DNA of 64,000 nucleotides from Cognataquiflexum gelatinilyticum (GCF_024813435.1 NZ_JANAEZ010000005.1:124001-188000); one strand, 5' to 3'; positions 35,736 to 45,417 are shown, counted from the first letter of the stretch. A program made the numbers and translations. The notes: generated by a model from the letters alone, not told the origin.

Positions 35736-37928
35736 ATGAACCGAAATATGACGATTTTTAAATACATCCTTCTTTTTCCATTGTTTTATTTAGTATTTGT
35801 TTGGCATAGTGTTGGGCAGACCTACAGGTCAGATAGTTTGCTTAACTCTCTAGAAAAACTCAATGATGACAGTGTAAAAGTCTCTCACTATTTGGAATTG
35901 GGTCTCGAATTTTTAGGCTCAGATATAAATAAAGCCATATTTTACTTCGATGAAGCCATCTCTTTGGGAAATAAATTAAATTACAAAAAGGGTCTTGCAA
36001 ATGCTTACAATGCAAAAGGAAGGGCATATGCCCAGCAGGGTAGTTTTCAGGAAGGTATTTTGAGCTTTCAAGAAGCATTGAAAAATTTTCACGACATCAA
36101 TGATAAAACAGGTGAAGCAAATATTTTAAGCAATCTAGGTTCCATTTATTTTTTGTTGGGAAACAGTACCAGGGCTTTAGAACTTCATTTTGAATCCCTC
36201 AAACTATCAGAGGAACTTGACAACAAACTGAGGATAGGGACTTCTTTGAATAATATTGGGACTGTCTACCAAAAAAACCCAAACACTATCAACGAATCAT
36301 TGGGTTTTTTCAAAAAATCCCTAAAAGTGTTTCAGGAAACAGAATCAGAGCAGGGGAAAGCAACTGCAGCTATGAATATTGGAGAGGTTTATTTTTTAAA
36401 ATCTAAGTATGATTCTGCAATATATTTTCATCAATTAGCTTTAGAACTTTGCGATGGTACTCTTGACGCGACATTTCCACTCACTCAATTAGGTGAAATC
36501 AATGCGCAATTGGGGAATTTTCAAAAAGCATTTGGTTTTCACAGACGGGCATTGGAAATCTCTGAACGCTTGGATGCAAAATTTGAGCTGACACAAGGCT
36601 TGATAGGATTAGCCAAAACACAAAGGAAAAGGGAAGATTTTGAGAGTGCCGTCAGTACTTTGGAAAGAGCCAAAATCATAGCCAAAGAGATAGATGCAAA
36701 AAACGAATTGGTTGAGGTATATCTAAACCTTTCGGAAATACATGCCTTTGTGGGAGACTATAAAGCTGCCTATGAAAATGAAATCAATGCAAAGTCTGTA
36801 AAGGAGGAAATTGCAAAATCGAGTACTGAAAAAATGATCCAACAACTTCAATTCGAATTTGAATTGGATAAAAAAGAGGCAGAAATAGCCCTTCTTCAAA
36901 AAGATACAGATTTAAAAAATGCTGCAGTTTTTAACCAAAGGATAATCATCTTTGCCTCATTGGGAGGATTGCTGATGTTTATCATCATCAGTATCTCTCT
37001 GTTTAAAAACAACCTCAGCAAGCAAAAGGCAAATCACTTACTTCAAGCCCAAAAAGAAGAAATCCACGCCCAAAGAGAAAAAGTTGAATCTGCTTTTGAC
37101 CAACTGAAATCTGCTCAGGCCCAATTGATTCAATCTGAGAAAATGGCATCTCTTGGCGAACTGACCGCAGGGGTTGCCCATGAAATCCAGAATCCATTAA
37201 ATTTTGTAAATAATTTTTCAGAGGTAAGTAGCGAAATGATTGATGAAATTGAACAGGAAAGGGCTAAAAGTGCAGATAAAAGAAGTGAAGCTTTTATCAG
37301 TGAAGTTTTGAAAGATGTCAAAACCAACCTGAATAAAATCACCCACCACGGAAAGAGAGCCGATGCTATTGTCAAAGGCATGATTGCCCACAGCCGGCCA
37401 AGTACAGGAGAAAAAGAACCGACAAATATCAACTCATTATGTGAAGAATACCTTAGGCTTTCTTATCATGGAATTAAATCAAAGGATAAATCAGCAAACG
37501 GTGATTTTGTTACCATAGCCATTGGAACAGACCTTGATCCAAACCTGCCTAAAGTCAATGTCATTCCCCAAAATATTGGAAGAGTTTTGATGAATATCAT
37601 AAGTAATGCTTTTCAGGCTTTGAATAACAATGAGTTTAGTATAAAAAAATCTATTGACCCTAGTCTTGGATACAAACCACTTGTAACTGTCACCACCAAA
37701 AATAAAGGAGATAAAATCGAAATTTCAGTAAAGGATAACGGACCGGGTATTCCTGATTCTATCAAAGATAAGATTTTCCAACCTTTCTTCACCACCAAAC
37801 CCACAGGTCAAGGTACAGGATTGGGTTTGAGTTTAAGTTATGATATTGTCAAAGCCCACGGAGGAGAAATTGCTGTTGAATCTAAAGAAGGAGAAGGGAC
37901 AGAGTTTATTATAACTTTACCTGTCTAG
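35736..37928 (+). CDS. TPR-type membrane sensor histidine kinase
   Basis: 730 residues. The signal sequence is FKYILLFPLFYLVFVWH (cleavage near SVGQTY). TPR repeats cover about residues 45-370 (NAKGRAYAQQGSFQEGILSF, SNLGSIYFLLGNSTRALEL and others). A membrane helix (IIIFASLGGLLMFIIISISLF) leads into a long coiled coil. The kinase core has H482 in HEIQNPLNF, the HHGKRADAIVKGM segment, DNGPGIP and FFTTKPTGQGTGLGLSLSYD (second core type). No receiver or output domain is present. A second in-frame ATG (35748) would still leave a signal peptide. It may form a short operon with the next kinase, although a hairpin stands between them. Confidence 0.9.
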   Translation: MNRNMTIFKYILLFPLFYLVFVWHSVGQTYRSDSLLNSLEKLNDDSVKVSHYLELGLEFLGSDINKAIFYFDEAISLGNKLNYKKGLANAYNAKGRAYAQQGSFQEGILSFQEALKNFHDINDKTGEANILSNLGSIYFLLGNSTRALELHFESLKLSEELDNKLRIGTSLNNIGTVYQKNPNTINESLGFFKKSLKVFQETESEQGKATAAMNIGEVYFLKSKYDSAIYFHQLALELCDGTLDATFPLTQLGEINAQLGNFQKAFGFHRRALEISERLDAKFELTQGLIGLAKTQRKREDFESAVSTLERAKIIAKEIDAKNELVEVYLNLSEIHAFVGDYKAAYENEINAKSVKEEIAKSSTEKMIQQLQFEFELDKKEAEIALLQKDTDLKNAAVFNQRIIIFASLGGLLMFIIISISLFKNNLSKQKANHLLQAQKEEIHAQREKVESAFDQLKSAQAQLIQSEKMASLGELTAGVAHEIQNPLNFVNNFSEVSSEMIDEIEQERAKSADKRSEAFISEVLKDVKTNLNKITHHGKRADAIVKGMIAHSRPSTGEKEPTNINSLCEEYLRLSYHGIKSKDKSANGDFVTIAIGTDLDPNLPKVNVIPQNIGRVLMNIISNAFQALNNNEFSIKKSIDPSLGYKPLVTVTTKNKGDKIEISVKDNGPGIPDSIKDKIFQPFFTTKPTGQGTGLGLSLSYDIVKAHGGEIAVESKEGEGTEFIITLPV

Positions 37929-37960
37929 ATTGATATTTAAGGCGTAAATCCAAATTAATT

Positions 37961-37996
37961 CCGGTAGTAGGATTGGGATTTCAGATACCGGTTTTT
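37961..37996 (+). terminator. possible terminator after the third TPR kinase
   Basis: CCGGTA (37961-37966) pairs with TACCGG (37986-37991) across a 19-base loop, followed by five T residues. An outer AATTCC/GGAATT pair extends the symmetry. The large loop makes it uncertain. Confidence 0.4.
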
Positions 37997-38054
37997 CCTT
38001 GGAATTCGTAATTCTGTCAGTAAAAATTTTGCAAAAAAATAATTTGTTAGTCAG

Positions 38055-38062
38055 TATGTTTG
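38055..38062 (+). promoter_or_regulatory. -7 element upstream of the short membrane kinase
   Basis: TATGTTTG matches TAnnTTTG exactly. A TTTG lies 23 bases upstream (38028-38031), a long but possible spacing. Transcription would start near 38069, about 35 bases before the ATG at 38104. Confidence 0.4.
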
Positions 38063-38103
38063 GTTTTTGAATATCTTAAAAAAATTACCTCACACAAGGA
38101 AAT

Positions 38104-39468
38104 ATGATTTTAGAAAATATTATTTCAATCTTTATTTTAAACTATCTCAGGAAGAATAGAGATTTAACGGCTGATTTTGCCAAATGGGAGAAATTACTAA
38201 AAATTGGAATCGGGATAGGAGTTGCTCTTATTTTTTTGGAAGTCACCCATCTGCTTCCGGATTTTCTACTCACTGTATTGACCATAGCATTATTTGCCGC
38301 CCTCAGTTATTTGGTCTATAGGGTACCCGGATTTTCTAAAGGGAAATCATTCGTCTATGCTGTTCTGCCTTATTTTATTATCACTTCTGCCGGACAGTTG
38401 ATTCAAAATCTGGCACCTGATTTTTTTGGTAAAATTGACACTTACTTTGAGACAGCTGAATTCTTTGCTTTTATATGGGCTATTTCTGTATGGTGGACAG
38501 GTAGAAAACAGAAAAAAGCACTTGATGCAGAAAGATTGAAAGCGCTCGAAAAAGAGAAAGAGTTTCAGATGAGTCAAGCTCTCAAGGCCCAGCTTGAAAT
38601 CCAGGTTGCGGAACGTACTGCCGCTCTCACTCGACAAAAAGAAGAATTGGAAACTACCCTCAGCGAACTTAAAGCTGCCCAATCCCAACTCATTCAGGCA
38701 GAAAAAATGGCTTCTCTTGGAGAGCTCACTGCCGGAATCGCCCACGAGATACAAAATCCATTGAATTTTGTGAATAACTTTTCGGAAGTCAGTAATGAAC
38801 TGATCGAAGAGATCGAAGAGGAGAGAAGTAAAAAACAAGAAGCCAGAGATGAAGAATTAATAGATGAAATATTAAAAGACATCAAAGAAAACTTGGGAAA
38901 AATAGCCCATCATGGCAAGAGGGCAGATGGCATCGTCAAAGGAATGCTGCAACACAGCAGGACAGGTTCCGGCCAAAAGGAGCTGACCGATGTCAATGAA
39001 TTGGCAGATGAGTTTCTGAGATTATCCTATCATGGTTTGAGGGCCAAGGATAAAAGTTTCAACGCCGATTTTAAAATGGATTTTGATGCTTCATTACCGA
39101 AAGTAAATATTGTTTCACAAGACATCGGAAGGGTATTGTTAAACCTGATCAACAATGCATTTTATGCATGCGGAAACTCTGAATACAGGATAAAGAATCC
39201 GGAATTGAAACCCACAGTAACCGTTTCTACCAAGAAACTTGGAAAAAAAATACAAATCACTGTTTCCGACAACGGACCGGGTATTCCTGAAGACATAAAG
39301 GAGAAAATCTTCCAACCTTTCTTTACCACAAAGCCAACAGGACAGGGGACGGGTTTGGGTTTATCCCTTTCGTATGACATTGTAAAAGCACATGGAGGAG
39401 AATTAAATGTAGAAAGTGCAGCAGGAAGAGGAACTCATTTTGTAATTACTTTACCAACGGGGCATTAG
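38104..39468 (+). CDS. short membrane sensor histidine kinase
   Basis: 454 residues, the smallest kinase of the island. Residues 1-145 hold about four hydrophobic helices (IGIGIGVALIFLEVTHLL, LLTVLTIALFAALSYLVY and others) with little periplasmic sequence, so the signal may be sensed in or at the membrane. A coiled coil (LEIQVAERTAALTRQKEEL) precedes the kinase core with H214 in HEIQNPLNF, DNGPGIP and FFTTKPTGQGTGLGLSLSYD. The core is of the second type, and the segment LRLSYHGLRAKDKSFNADF is shared with the propeller kinase at 21812. There is no receiver domain. Confidence 0.88.
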   Translation: MILENIISIFILNYLRKNRDLTADFAKWEKLLKIGIGIGVALIFLEVTHLLPDFLLTVLTIALFAALSYLVYRVPGFSKGKSFVYAVLPYFIITSAGQLIQNLAPDFFGKIDTYFETAEFFAFIWAISVWWTGRKQKKALDAERLKALEKEKEFQMSQALKAQLEIQVAERTAALTRQKEELETTLSELKAAQSQLIQAEKMASLGELTAGIAHEIQNPLNFVNNFSEVSNELIEEIEEERSKKQEARDEELIDEILKDIKENLGKIAHHGKRADGIVKGMLQHSRTGSGQKELTDVNELADEFLRLSYHGLRAKDKSFNADFKMDFDASLPKVNIVSQDIGRVLLNLINNAFYACGNSEYRIKNPELKPTVTVSTKKLGKKIQITVSDNGPGIPEDIKEKIFQPFFTTKPTGQGTGLGLSLSYDIVKAHGGELNVESAAGRGTHFVITLPTGH

Positions 39469-39603
39469 GAATACATTTTATCCTTATCTAGAATTTGTTT
39501 AAAGTATTGAGTTAGCGATACATCAATTGAGTTAAAAACAAAGGATGTTCAAAATATCGAATAGAATTTGTATTTTACATTAATAATTGACCTTTGTCAT
39601 AAT

Positions 39604-42600
39604 ATGAAAAAAGCCTTTCGCCCGAATAACTCTTTTTGTAGCATATTTTATTTACCGGTTTTCATTTTATTTTTTTTTCTTTTAATCCAATTTCCCGGAA
39701 TAGCTCAATCCGATATTGAAATTGGTATTCCACCCATTAAAGCCTATCCTCCCAATGTGTACAAAGGCCACCATCAGGTTTGGAGCGCAGTTGAAGATAA
39801 TAGAGGGATCATGTACTTTGGTACTTCTAATGGTATTGTGGAATTTGATGGAGTTTCTTGGAGAAAGGTTGATTTGCTTAAAGAATTCGGGTCCTCTAAT
39901 GTCCGATTTTTGGGAAAAGATCCAAACGGGAAAGTGTTTTTTGGAGGAAGTGATTTTGGTTATTTGGAAGTTGACCCATTTGGGTTTACTAGGCCAAAAT
40001 CCCTGAAGTCTATTTTTTCGAATAAGGAAGACCTATATGGAGATATCTGGAGTTTGGTTTTTTCAGGCAACAAAATTTTTGGACAGGCAAGAGAATTTCT
40101 ATTTAGATTGGAACTTAATGAAGATAATACAGCGAAGGAATTTAAAATCTGGAAACCTGAGACCTCATTTATGTATGCATTTGACAAGGATGGAGAGGTT
40201 ATAGTTCATGAACTTGGAAAAGGTCTATTTAAAGTTGTTGGAGAAGAGTTAGAATTTATAGAGGGCAGTGAAATTTTGGGGGATGAAAGAGTACAAGTCA
40301 TGGTACCTCTTGGTGAAAGTCCTGAAGGCAAAAAAAAGTATCTTTTTGGTATGTTTTTTAGTGGGTTTATACTTTACGATGGAGAAAAATTTCAGCCTTT
40401 CAAATCAGAAATTGACCCATTTGTAAAAAACGGTTCTGTTATTTATAAAGGAATTTCTCTTCCTGACGGAAATCTGGCTTTTTCATTGTTAGGAGAAGGT
40501 TTGGTGATTGTAAACAAGGATGGTGAAGTCCAAAAAATCATCAATAGTGAGACAGGAATGTTAGATGAATCTTTTTATGCCACCTATTTAGATAAATCAG
40601 GCACTTTATGGTTGGGTAGTGAAAACGGAATAGCAAGAGTCGAGGCATCTTCACCTGCCACAAGATTTACCAAGCAATCAGGCCTTAATAGTGGTGTTTT
40701 GTCAATGGCACGTGTAAAAGGAAATCTCTACACAGGAACAGCCACAGGTCTATTTAAATTTGAAAATAAAACCAAAAGTTTTAACAAGATTCTTGGAGTT
40801 CCCAATACCCAGATTTTTCAATTATTGAGGGATGGTGAGGATTTGATAGTGCCCACTAAGGGATTGTTCATCATAAGAGACCAAGAACTTATCCAAATTG
40901 AAGGGACTGATTTAGGATTTGAAGCCCTTTCATTATCGATTTCACCCAATCGTCCGAATTATTTGTTTGCAGGAACCAATGAAGGTCTAGTTATATTTAA
41001 AAGGAATTTGGATTCTGGCAAAACCATTTGGGAGAATTTGGGAAAAGTCCCTTTACTCCAAAATCAAATATGGTCCATTGCCCAAAATTCAAGAGGGGAA
41101 ATATGGGTCGGTACTCAAGACGGAGTGGTATTCAAAGTCGAATTCGAAGAGGATTCCTCTGGAAATTTAGATATACAAAAATCAAAAATCCGAAATTTTG
41201 GCCCTGAGCAAGGCCTTAAGGACGGTTCAGGTTTTGTCTTAGAGGTAAAAGACAAAGTTTATTTTCCTGCAGCCTCAGGATTCTATACGTTTGATACCAA
41301 AACTGAAAAATTTCAAATTGATAGTGTATTCAGTATTGATTCAAGAAAAGTAGCACCAGAAGAAGCATTTATTCAGGAAGATGTTGAGGGAAGAGTCTGG
41401 ATTCAATTTGAGGAAAAGCAAGCTATAGCAGAACCGCAACCTGATGGGAGCTATAAAATCGTAGATAGCCCTGCAAATATGTTTGGAGGTGAGGTGATTT
41501 TGTCTTTTTATTTTGAGGAAAACGGGATCGTGTGGATGGGAACTGGTAATGGATTGATAAGGTTGGATGAGAAAGTCAGTGGAAACGAATCCAGGGATTT
41601 TAAAATTCTAATGAGGCAGGTAAAAGCAGGTCCGGATTTATTAGAGTGGAATGAATCTTCCGGATCCCTAAAGTCAGAAATTAAAAATAGTATTAATTCT
41701 TTGAGGTTTGATTATGCATCCCCGTTTTTTGAACAAGAGGATCGGATTGAGTTTCAAACCTTTTTGGAAGGTTTTGACAAAGATTGGTCAGATTGGGGAA
41801 CAAACTCATACAAAGAATATACCAACCTAGGTAAGGGGGATTACACCTTCAGGGTGAGAGCAAAAAACATTTATAATTCAGTCAGTGAAGAGGTTACATA
41901 TTCATTTACCATTCTTCCACCTTGGTACGGTACCTGGTGGGCCTATCTAGTATACCTGACAATAATTGGATTCATAATTTACTTGATTGACCGCTACCAG
42001 AGAAGGAGATTAATAGCTAAGGCACGAGAAAAAGCTAGAGAAAGAGAATTGGAACATGCAAATGAAATAAGAGAGGCTTATGAAAACTTAAAAGCCACGC
42101 AAGAGCAACTTATCCAACAGGAAAAATTGGCCAGTCTAGGGCAGCTTACAGCAGGAATAGCCCATGAAATTAAAAATCCTTTGAACTTTGTTAATAATTT
42201 TTCAGAGCTGAGTATTGAATATGTCGGTGAAATAAAAGAAGCTGTCGAGAAGTTGGAACAGGTTGAAATTAAGGAAGAAATCAACTCCCTTCTTGATGAA
42301 GTTAACGGAAACCTTGCCAAAATTTTGCAACATGGGTCACGTGCTGACGGCATTGTAAGGTCGATGTTGATGCACTCACGGGGTGGAAAAGGAATCAAGG
42401 AACCGACAGATCTTAATGAATTGATTAAGGAATATGTCAATCTAGCTTTTCATGGAATGCGGGCAAGCAAGAATCCGATCAATGTGGATATAAAAGTCCA
42501 ATTAGAAGAAAACCTTGCCAAAGTGATGCTCAATCCTGAGGACTTTAGTAGGGTAATTTTGAATCTATGCAAAAATGCATTTGATGCAATGCGGGATAAA

Positions 42601-42885
42601 ATTGAAGCAATTGGTAAAGATTATCTCCCTAAACTTTCTGTGAGTACCAAAAACCTTGATGACAGTGTTATGGTTGTAGTTGAGGACAATGGGCCAGGTG
42701 TGGCGGATGATATTCGTGATAAGTTGCTGATGCCGTTTTTCACGACTAAAAAAGGGACAGAGGGAACGGGACTTGGCCTGAGCATCACACACGATATAAT
42801 TAAAGACCATGAGGGTGTTCTGGAAATAGACTCTCAGGTGGGAGTTTACACCAGATTTATTATTTTAATTCCAAAGATTCAATAA
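39604..42885 (+). CDS. beta-propeller (Reg_prop/Y_Y_Y) sensor histidine kinase
   Basis: 1093 residues from ATG 39604 (a TTG at 39568 is in frame). It has a signal peptide ending near FPGIAQS, with no lipobox Cys, unlike the other propeller kinase. The periplasmic propeller repeats (YFGTSNGIVEFDG, LWLGSENGIARV, IWVGTQDGVVFKV, VWMGTGNGLIRL) are followed by a Y_Y_Y domain (FLEGFDKDWSDWG, GDYTFRVRAKN) and a membrane helix (WWAYLVYLTIIGFIIYLI). The kinase core is the first type, with H854 in HEIKNPLNF and KKGTEGTGLGLSITHD. It is followed after 11 bases by a REC gene and then by a REC-cyclase gene, which makes these its most likely partners. Confidence 0.9.
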   Translation: MKKAFRPNNSFCSIFYLPVFILFFFLLIQFPGIAQSDIEIGIPPIKAYPPNVYKGHHQVWSAVEDNRGIMYFGTSNGIVEFDGVSWRKVDLLKEFGSSNVRFLGKDPNGKVFFGGSDFGYLEVDPFGFTRPKSLKSIFSNKEDLYGDIWSLVFSGNKIFGQAREFLFRLELNEDNTAKEFKIWKPETSFMYAFDKDGEVIVHELGKGLFKVVGEELEFIEGSEILGDERVQVMVPLGESPEGKKKYLFGMFFSGFILYDGEKFQPFKSEIDPFVKNGSVIYKGISLPDGNLAFSLLGEGLVIVNKDGEVQKIINSETGMLDESFYATYLDKSGTLWLGSENGIARVEASSPATRFTKQSGLNSGVLSMARVKGNLYTGTATGLFKFENKTKSFNKILGVPNTQIFQLLRDGEDLIVPTKGLFIIRDQELIQIEGTDLGFEALSLSISPNRPNYLFAGTNEGLVIFKRNLDSGKTIWENLGKVPLLQNQIWSIAQNSRGEIWVGTQDGVVFKVEFEEDSSGNLDIQKSKIRNFGPEQGLKDGSGFVLEVKDKVYFPAASGFYTFDTKTEKFQIDSVFSIDSRKVAPEEAFIQEDVEGRVWIQFEEKQAIAEPQPDGSYKIVDSPANMFGGEVILSFYFEENGIVWMGTGNGLIRLDEKVSGNESRDFKILMRQVKAGPDLLEWNESSGSLKSEIKNSINSLRFDYASPFFEQEDRIEFQTFLEGFDKDWSDWGTNSYKEYTNLGKGDYTFRVRAKNIYNSVSEEVTYSFTILPPWYGTWWAYLVYLTIIGFIIYLIDRYQRRRLIAKAREKARERELEHANEIREAYENLKATQEQLIQQEKLASLGQLTAGIAHEIKNPLNFVNNFSELSIEYVGEIKEAVEKLEQVEIKEEINSLLDEVNGNLAKILQHGSRADGIVRSMLMHSRGGKGIKEPTDLNELIKEYVNLAFHGMRASKNPINVDIKVQLEENLAKVMLNPEDFSRVILNLCKNAFDAMRDKIEAIGKDYLPKLSVSTKNLDDSVMVVVEDNGPGVADDIRDKLLMPFFTTKKGTEGTGLGLSITHDIIKDHEGVLEIDSQVGVYTRFIILIPKIQ

Positions 42886-42896
42886 TTTAGATTGTT

Positions 42897-43274
42897 ATGA
42901 AAATACTGATTGTGGACGATGAAAAAGACGTCGAAATGCTTTTTAGGCAAAAATTCAGAAAGGAAACACGTACCGAAAATCTGGAATTGGTATTCGCTTT
43001 TTCAGGTGCAGAAGCATTGGAAATATTAGAGGAATCAGACCCTCCAAATGTTGTCTACGTATTTTCAGATATCAATATGCCGGGAATGACAGGCCTAGAA
43101 TTATTGGAAAAAATCAAGGATCGCTTTCCACAGATCAACGTTAGTATGATTTCTGCTTATGGGGACAGCGATAATTATAACAAAGCAATCAAATCCGGCG
43201 CAAAGGAATTTTTCACAAAACCAATTGATTTTGAATCTCTTAAAGAGGAAATTCGGAATTTGATGAAAACTTAA
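42897..43274 (+). CDS. stand-alone response regulator receiver protein (REC only)
   Basis: 125 residues, a bare receiver domain. The acidic residues are in VDDEKD, the phosphoacceptor is D58 (FSDINMPG), and the switch region is MISAYGD with Lys in FFTKPIDF. It is a close paralogue of the REC protein at 11320, at the other end of the kinase island. It starts 11 bases after the propeller kinase and ends 14 bases before the REC-cyclase, so the three are one transcript. With no output domain, it probably acts as a phosphate shuttle or by binding a target. Confidence 0.92.
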   Translation: MKILIVDDEKDVEMLFRQKFRKETRTENLELVFAFSGAEALEILEESDPPNVVYVFSDINMPGMTGLELLEKIKDRFPQINVSMISAYGDSDNYNKAIKSGAKEFFTKPIDFESLKEEIRNLMKT

Positions 43275-43288
43275 ATCATTGATTTATT

Positions 43289-44329
43289 ATGGCAAAGATA
43301 TTAGTAGTTGATGACGAGGCTGATTTGGAGATTTTGATCAAACAGAAGTTTAGGCAGAAAATTCGGCAGAATGAATATGAATTTGTATTTGCGCTGAATG
43401 GTAGGCATGCGCTAGAACAACTCCATGAGCATAAGGATGTGGATGTAGTATTGAGTGATATCAATATGCCTGAAATGGATGGTTTGACGCTTCTTTCCAA
43501 ACTGAATGAGCTGAATGGATTGATGAAATCTGTAATTGTATCAGCCTACGGTGATATGGACAATATCCGGACTGCCATGAATAGAGGCGCCTTTGATTTT
43601 GTGACAAAGCCTGTCAATTTCGTAGACCTTGAAATCACAATCGACAGGACAATAAAACATGTACAGGGTATCAAAGAGACAATAAAAGCGATAAAGGAAA
43701 ACAACATCCTCAAAATGTATGTTGATGAAACAGTTTTAAATTTCATGGTGGGAAAGGATGCTGAATCCTCCTTTTTCGATAATGAAATAGAAGAAGGAAC
43801 TGTGGTTTTTATTGACATATGTGGGTTTACGGCCATCAGTGAAAATGAACCTGCTGACAGGGTTGTGAGCATGTTGAATGCCTATTTTGATATCATGGTC
43901 CAAGAAATCATCAAAGAATCAGGTGTTGTGGATAAATTTATGGGAGATGCCATATTGGCTACCTTCAAAGGTGAAAGACATTTGGAGAAAGGTATCAGAG
44001 CTTGTTCTTCGATTAGGTCCAAAATCCATGAAGCCAAAATCGGAATCGAATCAGGTACCTATAAACCTGATGTTTCTATAGGAATCAATACAGGAGACAT
44101 GGTTTGGGGAAATATTGGATCTGCCACGCTAAAAAGACTTGATTACACCGTCATCGGGGATACGGTAAATGTGGCAGCAAGATTGCAGGCAGCTGCAAAT
44201 AGAGGACAGATTTTGGTGAGCGAAGCATGCTACGAATCTGCCAAAAATTCATTCCACTTTGAAAAAGTCGGATCTTTTGATTTAAAAAATAGGGAAAAGC
44301 CGGTGATAACCTATGAGATTTTGGAGTAA
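43289..44329 (+). CDS. response regulator with class III adenylate/guanylate cyclase domain
   Basis: 346 residues. The N-terminal REC domain (1-120) has D57 in LSDINMPEMDG. The cyclase domain (about 165-346) has both metal-binding aspartates, D176 (FIDICGF) and D220 (FMGDAIL), the GINTGDMVWGNIGS loop, and the DYTVIGDTVNVAARLQ segment with the transition-state Asn/Arg. The DYTVIGD form suggests ATP rather than GTP as substrate, which is an inference. Phosphorylation would change synthesis of a cyclic nucleotide. This is the only enzymatic output in the island. Its 3' end overlaps the convergent DegT gene by 19 bases. Confidence 0.92.
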   Translation: MAKILVVDDEADLEILIKQKFRQKIRQNEYEFVFALNGRHALEQLHEHKDVDVVLSDINMPEMDGLTLLSKLNELNGLMKSVIVSAYGDMDNIRTAMNRGAFDFVTKPVNFVDLEITIDRTIKHVQGIKETIKAIKENNILKMYVDETVLNFMVGKDAESSFFDNEIEEGTVVFIDICGFTAISENEPADRVVSMLNAYFDIMVQEIIKESGVVDKFMGDAILATFKGERHLEKGIRACSSIRSKIHEAKIGIESGTYKPDVSIGINTGDMVWGNIGSATLKRLDYTVIGDTVNVAARLQAAANRGQILVSEACYESAKNSFHFEKVGSFDLKNREKPVITYEILE

Positions 44330-45417
44330 AAATTTTTGATTCCTGCACTGATATTCTTAATGTCATTTTCCTCCAAAAATGGGTTCAAAGGAAGAGAGAG
44401 TACAGTTTTGGAAAGTTTTTCTGAGACTTTGTATTCCTCTTGAAAAGAATAAGGTTTCATTTTTGGGACTATGGTTGGATAATGGATGGCTGTTCCAATT
44501 CCCTTGTTTTCCAGATACTGCCTTAATGCATCCCTATAATCACTTTGTATTACAAATAAATGGGCATTATGGTCAGGAGCCAAAATTGTCTCAGGTAGAA
44601 TAATGTCTCCTACACCTGATAGTTTTTTAAGATAAACACCGGCCAAGGTTTTTCTTTTTTGCTGCCAAGTTTGAAAAAAACTCATTTTTACATTTAAAAA
44701 ACCTGCTTGAATGGTGTCAATTCTGGCATTTCTGCCGAGAATTTCATGATGGTCTTTGCTGATTTGGCCATGGTTGATCAGCATTCTTATTTTCATGGCG
44801 AGCTGTTCATCTTGAGTAATCAGTGCACCGGCCTCTCCAAGTGCTCCAAGGTTTTTGGTTGGATAAAAACTTAAACATCCTATATCAGCAAAGCAACCGG
44901 CACTTTTCCCTTTTTGAATTGCTCCAAAAGCCTGTGCATTGTCCTCAATTACCTTGATTCCCTTAGATTTGGACCATGATACAAGTTTTTCCATATCCAA
45001 CATTTTCCCATAAAGATGAACCCCGATCACTGCTTTTGTCATAGGACTCAAGGCACTGTCCAACAATTCCAAATTCATCAGTCCTGAAGAATCCGTATCA
45101 ATAAAAACAGGAGTTGCTCCTACCATCGATACTGCTTCAGCAGTGGAAACCCAAGTCAAGGCAGGTACAATCACTTCGTCATTTTTCCCGATCCCTATAG
45201 CACGGAGAGCGATTTCTAAGGCATCAGTTCCATTTGAACAAGGAACAACGGCACATGTTGTGTCTAGGAAAAGACAAAGATTTTTTTCAAGCAACTCCAC
45301 TTCCTTTCCACCGGAAAATATTCCCTTGGATAACATGTCTGAAAATTTCCGCTCCAAAGCAGACTTCAGTTCCAGGTCAATCAAACTCAGGTCAAGAAAC
45401 GGAATCGGCTTTTTCAT
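44311..45417 (-). CDS. DegT/DnrJ/EryC1/StrS family aminotransferase
   Basis: 368 residues, the normal size of PLP-dependent sugar aminotransferases. The cofactor Lys is K188 in SFYPTKNLGALGEAG. D159 and Q162 (IEDNAQAFGA) contact the pyridine ring and phosphate side. These enzymes transfer an amino group to a keto-sugar nucleotide, used for surface polysaccharide or glycoprotein glycans. It overlaps the upstream glycosyltransferase by 26 bases, so the two are translated from one message. The sugar is not predictable. Confidence 0.9.
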   Translation of the reverse strand: MKKPIPFLDLSLIDLELKSALERKFSDMLSKGIFSGGKEVELLEKNLCLFLDTTCAVVPCSNGTDALEIALRAIGIGKNDEVIVPALTWVSTAEAVSMVGATPVFIDTDSSGLMNLELLDSALSPMTKAVIGVHLYGKMLDMEKLVSWSKSKGIKVIEDNAQAFGAIQKGKSAGCFADIGCLSFYPTKNLGALGEAGALITQDEQLAMKIRMLINHGQISKDHHEILGRNARIDTIQAGFLNVKMSFFQTWQQKRKTLAGVYLKKLSGVGDIILPETILAPDHNAHLFVIQSDYRDALRQYLENKGIGTAIHYPTIVPKMKPYSFQEEYKVSEKLSKTVLSLPLNPFLEENDIKNISAGIKNFYSKIS

